DNA of 64,000 nt from Phaeovulum sp. (lineage in GTDB: Bacteria; Pseudomonadota; Alphaproteobacteria; Rhodobacterales; Rhodobacteraceae), in contig NZ_JAUXPI010000020.1 in NCBI RefSeq assembly GCF_030684035.1, positions 1-64,000 on the forward strand, in the 5' to 3' direction. The notes beneath the pieces are model-generated. The model was not told the DNA's origin. It saw only the letters and a program-made list of their open reading frames with translations, and did not search any database. This document shows, in pieces, positions 1 to 6,942 of this stretch (positions are counted from its first letter, which is position 1; each line of letters begins with the position of its first letter). Made by a program: the position numbers and the translations under genes.

Positions 1-138
1 GCTGCAGCACAACGCCAAACCGAAGCCCTTCGTCTGGAGCAAGACCGCCGATGATATCATCACCCGCGAGCGCCGCGCGCTCGATGCTCTCGATGAAATC
101 AGGGGAAATCGGTAGCAAATGTCAGACTCGGAACACTA
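1..138. mobile_element. IS630-type element, one end only
   Basis: The window begins inside an insertion sequence. After the transposase stop codon a short non-coding tail (116-136) ends in the bases AGACTCGGAACAC and is followed by TA at 137-138. IS630 elements insert at and duplicate TA, so I place the element boundary at 136 and read 137-138 as target. The other end lies outside the window, so the partner repeat and completeness cannot be checked. Confidence 0.55.
2..115 (+). CDS. IS630-family transposase, C-terminal fragment
   Basis: Thirty-seven codons remain before the TAG at 113-115; the 5' part is cut off by the window edge. The peptide contains the block KPKPFVWSKTADDI, which I recognise as the extreme C-terminus of IS630-type DDE transposases. 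The catalytic acidic residues would lie upstream and cannot be seen. It would catalyse cut-and-paste insertion at TA. It lies 164 bp upstream of lon, where Rhodobacteraceae normally have clpX or other housekeeping genes, so it marks a rearranged boundary. Whether the gene is intact outside the window is unknown. Confidence 0.65.
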   Translation: MQHNAKPKPFVWSKTADDIITRERRALDALDEIRGNR

Positions 139-179
139 GGCGGCCGGATCGGCATTTTCGGCAAGTGGCTCCAGTATGG

Positions 180-210
180 GTTGATACACGTCGCTGCCAC
201 CCCTAGATAT
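180..210 (+). promoter_or_regulatory. candidate lon promoter
   Basis: TTGATA (181-186), a 17-bp gap and TAGATA (204-209) form a sigma70-like pair. The same bases can be read as a heat-shock (RpoH) type promoter: GTTGATA, 13 bp, then CCCCTAGAT (200-208), with one mismatch from the CTTG core. Lon genes are classical heat-shock genes, so the RpoH reading is attractive. It lies downstream of the IS630 end, so the insertion did not separate lon from this promoter. Confidence 0.4.
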
Positions 211-279
211 GGGGGCATCATCGGGGAAGGCTAGGTTGCCGAGGTCGGGGCCGCGCCTTTCTGCCAGAGAGGAAAAAAC

Positions 280-2685
280 ATGAACGACGTCCTCGCCTCG
301 TCTTATCCGGTCCTGCCGCTGCGCGATATCGTGGTGTTTCCGCACATGATCGTGCCGCTTTTTGTCGGGCGCGAAAAATCGGTGCGCGCACTGGAAGCCG
401 TGATGGCCGATGACCGCCAGATTCTGCTTGCGAGCCAGATGGACCCCGGGGTTGATGACCCCGAGGCCGAAGGCATCTATCGCGCGGGTGTGCTGGCCAA
501 CGTGCTGCAACTGCTCAAGCTTCCCGACGGCACCGTGAAGGTTCTTGTCGAAGGCAAAGCCCGGGTGCGGATTGCCGAATTCCTGCCCAACCCGCGGTTT
601 TTCGAAGCCCGGGCCGAGGCGCTGGCCGAGGTCGCTGGCGACGGCGCGACCGTGAAGGCGCTGGTGCGCTCGGTTGCAGAAGAGTTTGAGCGCTACGCCA
701 AGATCAAGAAGAACACCCCCGAAGAAGCGCTGAGCGCAATTGCCGAAGCTCAGGATGCCGCCAAGCTGGCCGACCTCGTTTCCGGCCACCTCGGCATTGA
801 AGTGGCGCAAAAGCAGGACCTTCTGGAAACCCTGAACGTCGCAGAGCGGCTGGAAAAGGTTTACGGGCTGATGCAGGGCGAGATGTCTGTGCTTCAGGTC
901 GAGAAAAAGATCAAGAGCCGCGTCAAGACGCAGATGGAGCGCACCCAGCGCGAATATTACCTCAATGAACAGATGAAGGCGATCCAGCGCGAGCTGGGTG
1001 ATGGCGAAGAGGGCCAGAACGAAATCGCCGAACTGGAAGAGCGCATCCACAAGACCAAGTTTTCCAAGGAGGCGCGCGACAAGGCGCAGGCCGAGTTGAA
1101 AAAGCTGAAGGCGATGAGCCCGATGAGCGCCGAGGCAACGGTAGTGCGCAACTACCTCGACTGGCTGCTGGCGCTGCCGTGGGGGGTGAAAAGCCGCGTC
1201 AAGAAAAACCTGACCGCTGCCGAAGCGGTGCTGGATGCCGACCACTACGGGCTGGACAAGGTCAAGGAGCGGATCGTCGAATATCTGGCGGTGCAGGCGC
1301 GTTCAAGCAAGCTGCGCGGGCCGATCCTGTGCCTTGTCGGCCCGCCCGGCGTTGGCAAGACCTCGCTGGGGCGCAGCGTGGCGCGCGCCACCGGGCGCGA
1401 GTTCATCCGCATTTCGCTTGGCGGGGTGCATGACGAAAGCGAGATCCGCGGCCACCGCCGCACCTACATCGGTTCGATGCCCGGCAAGATCATTCAGGCG
1501 CTGAAAAAGGCGAAGACCACCAATCCGCTGATCCTGCTCGACGAGATTGACAAGATGGGGCAGGATTTTCGCGGCGATCCGGCCTCCGCCATGCTTGAGG
1601 TGCTCGACCCCGAGCAGAATTCGACCTTCACCGACCACTATCTTGAGGTCGAATACGATCTTTCGAACGTGCTCTTTCTGACCACGGCGAACAGCTACAA
1701 CATGCCCGGCCCGCTTCTGGACCGGATGGAGATCATCCCGATCGAGGGTTACACCGAAGACGAAAAGCGCGAGATTGCGCGCCAGCACCTGCTGCCCAAG
1801 CAGATCAAGGGGCATGGGCTGAAAAAAACCGAGTTTTCGGTTTCCGATGCCGCGCTGACCGAAATCCTGCGCCACTACACGCGCGAGGCGGGGGTGCGCA
1901 ACCTTGAACGCGAGATCGCAAAACTGGCGCGCAAGGCGGTGACCGAGATCCTCAAGGGCAAGACCAAGGCAGTCAACGTGACGCCAGAGAAGGTCGAGGT
2001 CTATCTTGGCGTGCCGCGATTCCGCTTTGGGCTGGCCGAGGAAAAGGATCAGGTCGGCGTTGTTACCGGCCTCGCCTGGACCTCTGTCGGCGGCGATCTG
2101 TTGCAGATCGAGGCGCTGAAACTGCCCGGCAAGGGCCGGATGAAGACCACCGGCAAACTTGGTGACGTGATGAAGGAGTCGATCGAGGCGGCGTCAAGCT
2201 TTGTGCGCTCGATCTCGCCGGAAATCGGGGTGAAGCCTACCGTCTTCGAAAAAGTCGATATCCACGTTCACGTTCCCGAAGGCGCTACCCCCAAGGATGG
2301 GCCAAGCGCGGGCATCGCCATGGTCACCTCGATCGTATCGGTGCTGACCGGCATCGCGGTGCACCGCGATGTGGCGATGACTGGCGAGGTCACGCTGCGC
2401 GGCAATGTGCTGCCGATTGGCGGTCTCAAGGAAAAACTGCTTGCCGCATTGCGTGGCGGCATCAAGACCGTGCTGATCCCGCAGGAAAACGCCAAGGATC
2501 TGGCCGAGATTCCGGATAATGTGAAGGCCGGGCTGGAACTGGTGCCGGTCAGCAATGTGCGCGAGGTTCTTCGCCGCGCGCTGGTCCGGATGCCGGAACC
2601 TATCGTCTGGGACGAACTGGCAGAAGAAGCAGCGCAGGCGGCGCGCGGAACCGAGCCCGATGTGCAAAGCGCCGTGGCGCACTGA
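280..2685 (+). CDS. lon: ATP-dependent Lon protease (La)
   Basis: This is an 801-residue, full-length LonA-type protease that degrades misfolded and regulatory proteins in the cytoplasm. The N-terminal substrate-recognition domain (about 10-210) starts [15 protein letters not shown]. It is followed by a coiled linker with the [12 protein letters not shown] block and an AAA+ module with Walker A GPPGVGKT (residues 354-361) and Walker B LLDEIDKM (Asp about 421). The C-terminal protease domain has catalytic Ser676 in PKDGPSAG and Lys719 in LKEKLLA. The ATG is preceded by AGAGAGGAAA. The gene is bounded by an IS630 end upstream and an IS5-family element downstream, so the usual neighbours (clpX, hupB) are absent. 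Confidence 0.98.
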   Translation: MNDVLASSYPVLPLRDIVVFPHMIVPLFVGREKSVRALEAVMADDRQILLASQMDPGVDDPEAEGIYRAGVLANVLQLLKLPDGTVKVLVEGKARVRIAEFLPNPRFFEARAEALAEVAGDGATVKALVRSVAEEFERYAKIKKNTPEEALSAIAEAQDAAKLADLVSGHLGIEVAQKQDLLETLNVAERLEKVYGLMQGEMSVLQVEKKIKSRVKTQMERTQREYYLNEQMKAIQRELGDGEEGQNEIAELEERIHKTKFSKEARDKAQAELKKLKAMSPMSAEATVVRNYLDWLLALPWGVKSRVKKNLTAAEAVLDADHYGLDKVKERIVEYLAVQARSSKLRGPILCLVGPPGVGKTSLGRSVARATGREFIRISLGGVHDESEIRGHRRTYIGSMPGKIIQALKKAKTTNPLILLDEIDKMGQDFRGDPASAMLEVLDPEQNSTFTDHYLEVEYDLSNVLFLTTANSYNMPGPLLDRMEIIPIEGYTEDEKREIARQHLLPKQIKGHGLKKTEFSVSDAALTEILRHYTREAGVRNLEREIAKLARKAVTEILKGKTKAVNVTPEKVEVYLGVPRFRFGLAEEKDQVGVVTGLAWTSVGGDLLQIEALKLPGKGRMKTTGKLGDVMKESIEAASSFVRSISPEIGVKPTVFEKVDIHVHVPEGATPKDGPSAGIAMVTSIVSVLTGIAVHRDVAMTGEVTLRGNVLPIGGLKEKLLAALRGGIKTVLIPQENAKDLAEIPDNVKAGLELVPVSNVREVLRRALVRMPEPIVWDELAEEAAQAARGTEPDVQSAVAH

Positions 2686-2702
2686 GACCTTGCAGGAAAC
2701 CG

Positions 2703-2733
2703 AAAAAGGCGCGCCGGCGGCGCGTCTTTTTTT
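2703..2733 (+). terminator. lon Rho-independent terminator
   Basis: A run of A is followed by a GC-rich arm (GGCGCGCC), the loop GGC, the arm GGCGCG and seven T. The A and T tracts pair with each other, so the hairpin could work in both directions. It ends 18 nt after the lon stop codon and 15 bp before the IS left end. Confidence 0.85.
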
Positions 2734-2748
2734 CGAGCAGATGCCTTA

Positions 2749-2762
2749 GGTCACATACTCAT
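2749..2762. repeat. IS427-group left terminal inverted repeat
   Basis: GGTCACATACTCAT, immediately inside the duplicated TA at 2747-2748. It differs from the right repeat at two central bases. Confidence 0.85.
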
Positions 2763-2822
2763 AAAGGGGATTCACAAGGTTACGGAGATCTGATTCACTT
2801 TCCCGCAGCACGGGAGGTGTCG

Positions 2823-3188
2823 ATGGCGCGCTTTGATCTGACGGATTTCGAGTGGGATGTGATCCAGCCTTTGCTGCCGACCAAGGTGCGCGGGGTGAAG
2901 CGGGCGGATGACCGCAAGGTGCTGAACGGGATATTCTGGCGCCTGCGGACCGGGGCGCCCTGGGCGGATATTCCGGCGCGCTACGGCCCCCACACGACCT
3001 GCGTGAACCGGTTCAACCGATGGCGGAAGGCCGGTCACTGGGCTCGTATTCTACAAGCGGTATCAGAGGCTTACGACGGTGATGTCCAGATGATAGACAG
3101 CTCCTCCATCCGGGTCCACCAGCACGGGGCGAATGGCCCGAAAAAGGGGGGCGATCCGATTGCATGGGTCGCTCGCGCGGCGGGTTGA
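2823..3188 (+). CDS. IS427-group transposase, ORF A (5' frame)
   Basis: This is the N-terminal part of an IS5/IS427 DDE transposase, starting MARFDLTDFEWDVI and containing the first catalytic Asp in QMIDSSSIRVHQ. I chose the ATG at 2823, which has GGGAGG eight bases upstream; an in-frame GTG at 2817 is less likely. The frame runs to 3188, but its last 13 or so codons do not match the family. The family's sequence continues in the -1 frame after the A5G6 run at 3141-3151. A -1 slip there gives KKGGRSDCMGRSRGG, which fits IS427 transposases. The full enzyme would be 2823-3592. Confidence 0.85.
   Translation: MARFDLTDFEWDVIQPLLPTKVRGVKRADDRKVLNGIFWRLRTGAPWADIPARYGPHTTCVNRFNRWRKAGHWARILQAVSEAYDGDVQMIDSSSIRVHQHGANGPKKGGDPIAWVARAAG
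3141..3151 (+). promoter_or_regulatory. slippery site for transposase frameshift
   Basis: Five A followed by six G lie where ORF A must pass into ORF B. Moving one base back here joins the two frames without an intervening stop and restores the conserved family sequence. This fits programmed -1 slippage by ribosome or RNA polymerase, as is common in two-frame IS5-family members. A plain inactivating base loss or gain cannot be excluded. Confidence 0.65.
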
Positions 3189-3592
3189 CCACGAAGATCC
3201 ATGCCTTGGTGGATGCCTTGGGACGCCCGATCCTGCTGAAACTCACCGAAGGTCAGGCCCATGACGGGCGCTCGGCGGCCGATATGTACGGCAGTGTCCG
3301 GGCCGGTCACACCCTGCTTGCCGACCGCGCCTACGACAGCGATGGCTTGCGCGACATGCTGGCGGAACGAGGGGCGGTGGCCAACATCAGGCTGATGCCG
3401 ACCCGCAGGCGCTTCCCGGCTTTCGACGCCGAACTCTACAAACAGCGAAACCACGTTGAGAGGTTCTTCAGTAAACTCAAACACTTCCGCGCCATAGCTA
3501 CCCGATACGACAAACGTGATGACAACTTCCTCGCCTCCGTCCAACTCGCATCCCTGCGGATATGGTTGCGGACATATGAGTCGGTGACCTAA
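3164..3592 (+). CDS. IS427-group transposase, ORF B (3' frame)
   Basis: This is the C-terminal catalytic part, starting in this frame with MGRSRGGLTTKIHA. It carries the second catalytic Asp in LLADRAYDS and the Glu in QRNHVERFF. It overlaps ORF A and is probably made only as a fusion with it by frameshifting. The stop codon TAA (3590-3592) lies outside the element: the final T and A are the duplicated target and the last A is chromosomal, so the transposase depends on its TTAA target for a stop. Confidence 0.85.
   Translation: MGRSRGGLTTKIHALVDALGRPILLKLTEGQAHDGRSAADMYGSVRAGHTLLADRAYDSDGLRDMLAERGAVANIRLMPTRRRFPAFDAELYKQRNHVERFFSKLKHFRAIATRYDKRDDNFLASVQLASLRIWLRTYESVT
3576..3589. repeat. IS427-group right terminal inverted repeat
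   Basis: ATGAGTCGGTGACC, the complement of the left repeat with two mismatches. It is followed by the duplicated TA at 3590-3591. Its last C supplies, on the minus strand, the G of the bdhA stop codon TAG. Confidence 0.85.
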
Positions 3593-4362
3593 AGCGCGGT
3601 CCAGCCACCATCGACCGAGATTGTGGTGCCGGTGATCTGCTCTGCCGCAGGCGAGCAGAGAAACACCACGGTGCCACCCAATTGCTCGACAGTGGCGAAT
3701 TCGCGCGAGGGCTGGCGCTCGAGCATCACTTTCTTGATCACATCCTCGCGGCTCATGGAGTGGGTTTTCATCTGGTCGGGGATCTGCGCTTCCACCAGCG
3801 GGGTCAGCACATAGCCGGGGCAAATCGCGTTGCAGGTGATCGGCTCCTGCGCGGTTTCCAGCGCCACGGTCTTGGTCAGCCCGACGATACCGTGCTTGGC
3901 GGCGACATAGGCGGATTTGTAGGGGCTGGCGGTCAGGCCATGCGCCGAGGCGATGTTGACCACCCTGCCCCAGCCGCGCTTGCGCATCTGCGGCAGGGCC
4001 GCGGCGATGGTGTGGAATGCGGAACTGAGGTTGATCGCGATCACGGCATCCCACTTTTCCGCCGGAAAGCTCTCGACGGGCGACACATGCTGAATGCCCG
4101 CATTGTTCACCAGAATGTCGCAACCGCCCGCCGCATCCACCAGCGCCCGGCACGCGTTGCCATTCGACATGTCGGCCTTGATGTAGCGCGCGCGCACGCC
4201 GAATTCGGCGGCGATGGCGGCGGCAAGGGCGTGGTCCTCGGGGAGGTCGGTGAAGGAATTCAGCACCACATCCGCCCCCGCCCGCGCCAGTTCGCGCGCC
4301 ACGCCAAGCCCGATGCCCGAGTTCGACCCGGTGATGACCGCCGATTTGCCTTTGAGTGTCAT
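3589..4362 (-). CDS. bdhA: D-beta-hydroxybutyrate dehydrogenase (SDR family)
   Basis: This 257-residue classical short-chain dehydrogenase should oxidise 3-hydroxybutyrate to acetoacetate with NAD, in polyhydroxybutyrate or ketone-body use. It has the cofactor motif TGSNSGIG near residue 12, NNAGIQHV, the catalytic Ser in NIASAHGL, and YVAAKHG with the Tyr/Lys pair. The C-terminus ISVDGGWTAL is the family norm, so the protein is complete. The start at 4362 has GGGAG nine bases upstream; an upstream in-frame ATG at 4431 would add 23 unconserved residues encoded by a terminator. An IS427-group insertion changed its stop from TAA to TAG without altering the product. A terminator lies in its leader at 4401-4428. 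Confidence 0.92.
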   Translation of the reverse strand: MTLKGKSAVITGSNSGIGLGVARELARAGADVVLNSFTDLPEDHALAAAIAAEFGVRARYIKADMSNGNACRALVDAAGGCDILVNNAGIQHVSPVESFPAEKWDAVIAINLSSAFHTIAAALPQMRKRGWGRVVNIASAHGLTASPYKSAYVAAKHGIVGLTKTVALETAQEPITCNAICPGYVLTPLVEAQIPDQMKTHSMSREDVIKKVMLERQPSREFATVEQLGGTVVFLCSPAAEQITGTTISVDGGWTAL

Positions 4363-4400
4363 GTGCTGCTCCCGATGCGCTTTCGCCCAAGGCATGGAGC

Positions 4401-4428
4401 AAAAAAAACGCCCGCACAAGGCGGGCGT
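4401..4428 (-). terminator. terminator upstream of bdhA
   Basis: Read leftward: ACGCCCGC (8-bp stem), loop CTTGT, GCGGGCGT, then a run of T (complement of the A run at 4401-4407). It is a textbook Rho-independent terminator. It lies 38 nt before the bdhA start, downstream of a promoter at 4482-4510, so it ends either a small RNA or an attenuated bdhA leader. Confidence 0.85.
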
Positions 4429-4475
4429 CAAGTCATGAGGCAGGTTTCATACAGGCAAGAAACCTATCGAGCAGT
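4401..4475 (-). ncRNA. candidate small RNA or attenuated bdhA leader (about 75 nt)
   Basis: A promoter at 4482-4510 and the terminator at 4401-4428 define a leftward transcript of about 75 nt. It begins near 4475 and forms a first hairpin with stem AGGTTTC/GAAACCT (4459-4465 and 4442-4448) and a 10-nt loop. A short single-stranded stretch and the 8-bp terminator hairpin follow. No convincing reading frame is present. I do not recognise it as a named family. It could be a stand-alone sRNA or a transcription-attenuation leader of bdhA. Confidence 0.5.
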
Positions 4476-4481
4476 GAGATC

Positions 4482-4510
4482 TTTATAGGCCTAACTCCGC
4501 CGCACTCCAA
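4482..4510 (-). promoter_or_regulatory. promoter for the bdhA-leader transcript
   Basis: On the minus strand TTGGAG (4510-4505), a 17-bp spacer and TATAAA (4487-4482) form a good sigma70-type promoter with predicted start near 4475. It is one of the best promoter matches I found in the window. Confidence 0.6.
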
Positions 4511-4519
4511 GAGAAATGT

Positions 4520-4566
4520 TTGCGTCAGCGGCAAGGCTTGGCTAGCGTTGTTCCTGCAATTGCAGG
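4520..4566 (+). promoter_or_regulatory. candidate promoter and palindromic operator of the binding-protein gene
   Basis: TTGCGT (4520-4525), 17 bp and TAGCGT (4543-4548) form a weak promoter directed at the gene at 4586. A perfect 14-bp palindrome, CCTGCAATTGCAGG (4553-4566), covers the predicted start site, as expected for a repressor operator. No local transcription factor gene points to the regulator. Confidence 0.4.
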
Positions 4567-4585
4567 GCAAAGGGAGATTGTTGCC

Positions 4586-6406
4586 ATGTCGGGATCGGTG
4601 TTTTTCCGCAAACTGCGCCCCGCTTTGGCGGCAATCGGTCTTGTTTTCATGGGCGCGGCCGTCGGGGCAGAGCCGCAACACGCAATCGCCATGTACGGCA
4701 CCCCGGCGCTTCCGCCCGATTTCGCCCATCTGCCGCAGGCCAACGCCGATGCGCCGAAGGGCGGCGAGATCCGGTTTGGCGAATCGGGCGGGTTTGATTC
4801 GCTCAACCCCTGGATCCTGAAAGGTCGTGCCCCCGCGGCGATCGGCTCCTACACCGTCGAAACCCTGATGGGCCGCAGTTATGACGAACCCTTCACGCTT
4901 TACGGCCTGCTTGCCGAAAGCGTGGATACCGACGATGCGCGCAGCTGGGTCGAGTTTACCTTGCGCGACGGCGCGCGGTTTTCCGACGGCACGCCGGTGA
5001 CCATCGACGACGTGATGTGGAGCTATGAGATGCTCGGCACGCTCGGGCATCCGCGCTACCACACCGCCTGGGCGAAGGTGGCGAAGATGGAACAGACCGG
5101 GCCGCGCTCGCTGCGCTTCACCTTCACCGAACCCGACCGCGAACTGGCGCTGCTGATGGGAATGCGCCCGGTGCTGAGCCGCGCACAGTGGCTGGGCAAG
5201 GACTTTGCCGCGACCACGCTTGAGGTTCCGCTTGGCTCCGGCCCCTATGTGGTCGATCGCTTCGAGGCGGGGCGCTACATCGTGCTGAAACGCAACCCCG
5301 ACTGGTGGGGGGCCGATCTGCCGTTCAACCGCGGCCTGCACAACTTCGACGAAATCCGCTACGACTATTTCGGCGATGGCGGCATCGTGTTCGAGGCGTT
5401 CAAGGCCGGCGAGATTTCAAGCTGGCGCGAGGGCAATTCGGCAAAATGGACCTCGGCCTATGATTTTCCGGCGGTCACCAGCGGCCAGGTGGTGAAATCC
5501 GAAATCCCGCACCAGCGGCCCTCGGGCATCACCGGGCTGGTGTTCAACACCCGGCGCGCGCAGTTCGCCGACTGGCGCGTGCGCGAGGCGCTGACCGAAG
5601 TGTTCAACTTCGAATTCATCAACGCCACGCTGAACGGTGGCACCGAGCCGCGGATCGCCTCGTATTTCTCCAACTCGCCGCTTGGCATGGTTCCCGGCCC
5701 CGCCAGCGGCCGCGTGGCAGAGCTGCTTGCCCCCTTTGCCGCCGACCTCGTGCCAGGCACGATCGAGGGCTACAGTCTGCCGGTCGGCGATGGCACCGAG
5801 CTTAACCGCGCCAACACCCGCACCGCGCTGGCGCTGCTTGAGGAGGCGGGCTGGGCGGTGCAGGATGGCGCGCTGAAAAATGCCGCGGGCGAGGTGTTCA
5901 GCTTTGAAATCGTGCTGGCGCAGGGCGCGCGCGAGGTGATCTCGATCGTCGAGATCTACACCCAGGCGCTGGCGCGGCTGGGCATCACCCCGAAGGTCAC
6001 GCTGGTCGATTCCGCGCAATATACCGAACGCACCAACGCCTATGATTTCGACATGGCCTGGTATGTCCGCGGCCTCTCGCTCAGCCCCGGCAACGAGCAG
6101 TTGCTCTACTGGGGCTCGAAAGGCGTGAACGAACCGGGCAGCCGCAACTGGATGGGCATGGCGTCGCCCGCCGCCGAGGCGATGATCCAGGCAATGCTCG
6201 AATCGCGCGACCAGGCCGAGTTCGTGGCGGCAACGCAGGCGCTTGACCGGATATTGACCGCCGGGCGCTATGTGATTCCGATCTGGTACAGCCAGGTTTC
6301 GCGGCTTGCGCATGACCGCAGCCTGCACTTTCCCGCGCATGTGCCGCTTTACGGCGACTGGCTTGGCTATCAACCCGATGTCTGGTGGCATGACGCCGCG
6401 AAGTGA
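4586..6406 (+). CDS. extracellular solute-binding protein, family 5 (YejA-like peptide/microcin type)
   Basis: This 606-residue periplasmic binding protein of the SBP_bac_5 group belongs to an ABC importer for peptides or related compounds. The N-terminus RKLRPALAAIGLVFMG ... VGA is a Sec signal peptide, probably cut near residue 26. The mature protein begins with HAIAMYGTPALP and has the subfamily block GGFDSLNPWILKG. Later features include GLVFNTRRAQFADWRVREAL, typical of YejA/AppA-like proteins. The ATG at 4586 follows AGGGAGA; upstream in-frame starts lie inside the palindrome region. No permease or ATPase genes follow, so its transporter partners must be encoded elsewhere. Confidence 0.9.
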   Translation: MSGSVFFRKLRPALAAIGLVFMGAAVGAEPQHAIAMYGTPALPPDFAHLPQANADAPKGGEIRFGESGGFDSLNPWILKGRAPAAIGSYTVETLMGRSYDEPFTLYGLLAESVDTDDARSWVEFTLRDGARFSDGTPVTIDDVMWSYEMLGTLGHPRYHTAWAKVAKMEQTGPRSLRFTFTEPDRELALLMGMRPVLSRAQWLGKDFAATTLEVPLGSGPYVVDRFEAGRYIVLKRNPDWWGADLPFNRGLHNFDEIRYDYFGDGGIVFEAFKAGEISSWREGNSAKWTSAYDFPAVTSGQVVKSEIPHQRPSGITGLVFNTRRAQFADWRVREALTEVFNFEFINATLNGGTEPRIASYFSNSPLGMVPGPASGRVAELLAPFAADLVPGTIEGYSLPVGDGTELNRANTRTALALLEEAGWAVQDGALKNAAGEVFSFEIVLAQGAREVISIVEIYTQALARLGITPKVTLVDSAQYTERTNAYDFDMAWYVRGLSLSPGNEQLLYWGSKGVNEPGSRNWMGMASPAAEAMIQAMLESRDQAEFVAATQALDRILTAGRYVIPIWYSQVSRLAHDRSLHFPAHVPLYGDWLGYQPDVWWHDAAK

Positions 6407-6489
6407 AGCTGTCTGTGACCGATTTTGCTTTTCCTGCGGCCGCTTCAGCGCCAGACTGAAGCTGATCCGGCAATGCGGAGGAACAGGCG

Positions 6490-6816
6490 ATGAAATGGCA
6501 CCATGTGCAGGAAAACTGGCCGGCGTTCTACGAGGCTATCCTTGACCGTTGGCCCGATGCCGATGAGGCCGATCTGGAAGAGATCGACGGCGATCAGCGC
6601 GCCTTCATCGCCTATATCGCCGAGCTGACCGGCGGCGAACCGGCAGACGCGCGCGAGGAGATTCGCGAATGGCTGATGGGTGAATTGCCGTCTGACGTGG
6701 TCATGGACCCGCGCCACGACAACCATTCGATCGCGCTTTCGGGCAAATATGTCGGCGAGGGCGAAGACGAATCGGATGACGACGCCCGCTTTGGCGATGA
6801 CAGCGCCGACGGTTGA
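6490..6816 (+). CDS. CsbD-like small acidic protein
   Basis: This 108-residue, strongly acidic protein has no signal peptide or membrane segment. The N-terminal half (W, NW, DLEEIDGDQ, EEIREWL) has the spacing of CsbD-family stress proteins. The C-terminal 30 residues are an Asp/Glu-rich tail (GEGEDESDDDARFGDD). An AGGA-type ribosome site precedes the ATG. It stands alone: the gene before is a binding protein and the gene after is an acyl-CoA synthetase behind a repeat. The family is stress-induced in other bacteria; its molecular function is not established. Confidence 0.65.
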   Translation: MKWHHVQENWPAFYEAILDRWPDADEADLEEIDGDQRAFIAYIAELTGGEPADAREEIREWLMGELPSDVVMDPRHDNHSIALSGKYVGEGEDESDDDARFGDDSADG

Positions 6817-6818
6817 CG

Positions 6819-6870
6819 CCGGGGGGCCAGCCCCCCGGACCCCCCGGGGTATTTTTGCATTGAAGAAGCG
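6819..6870 (+). repeat. dispersed intergenic repeat, long form
   Basis: Two G/C hairpin elements (CCGGGGGG/CCCCCCGG around CCAG at 6819-6838, then CCCCCGGGG) are followed by TATTTTTGCATTGAAGAAG. The order hairpin, TATTT, GAAG matches the copy at 44081-44131 on the other strand and resembles the shorter copies at 21068, 28327, 43915 and 59681. It starts 3 nt after a stop codon. Confidence 0.7.
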
Positions 6871-6942
6871 GGCCGGGCCAGCGCCGCGACCGGCAAGGGG
6901 GCACGGGTTGCATCGGATGCGCCGCGCGGGTAGCAGGAAGCC

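Larger units (their letters stand above)
2749..3589 (+). mobile_element. IS5-family element, IS427 group (complete, 841 bp)
   Basis: The element is bounded by 14-bp imperfect inverted repeats: GGTCACATACTCAT at 2749-2762 and the complement of GGTCACCGACTCAT at 3576-3589 (12 of 14 matches). TA is duplicated on both sides (2747-2748 and 3590-3591), so the original target was TTAA. It carries one transposase split over two frames. The insertion lies exactly within the stop codon of the convergent bdhA gene. The intact ends and duplication suggest a fairly recent insertion. Confidence 0.9.

Noticed and set aside
136-1245. Long reading frame (369 codons) antisense to lon
   Set aside because: It mirrors the codon-position bias of the GC-rich lon gene, shows no family features, and has no ribosome site. 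The same applies to other long frames opposite guaA, secD, dnaB, tkt and acnA.
1-3592. Composite transposon carrying lon
   Set aside because: The two flanking insertion sequences belong to different families (IS630 and IS5), so they cannot mobilise the segment as a unit.
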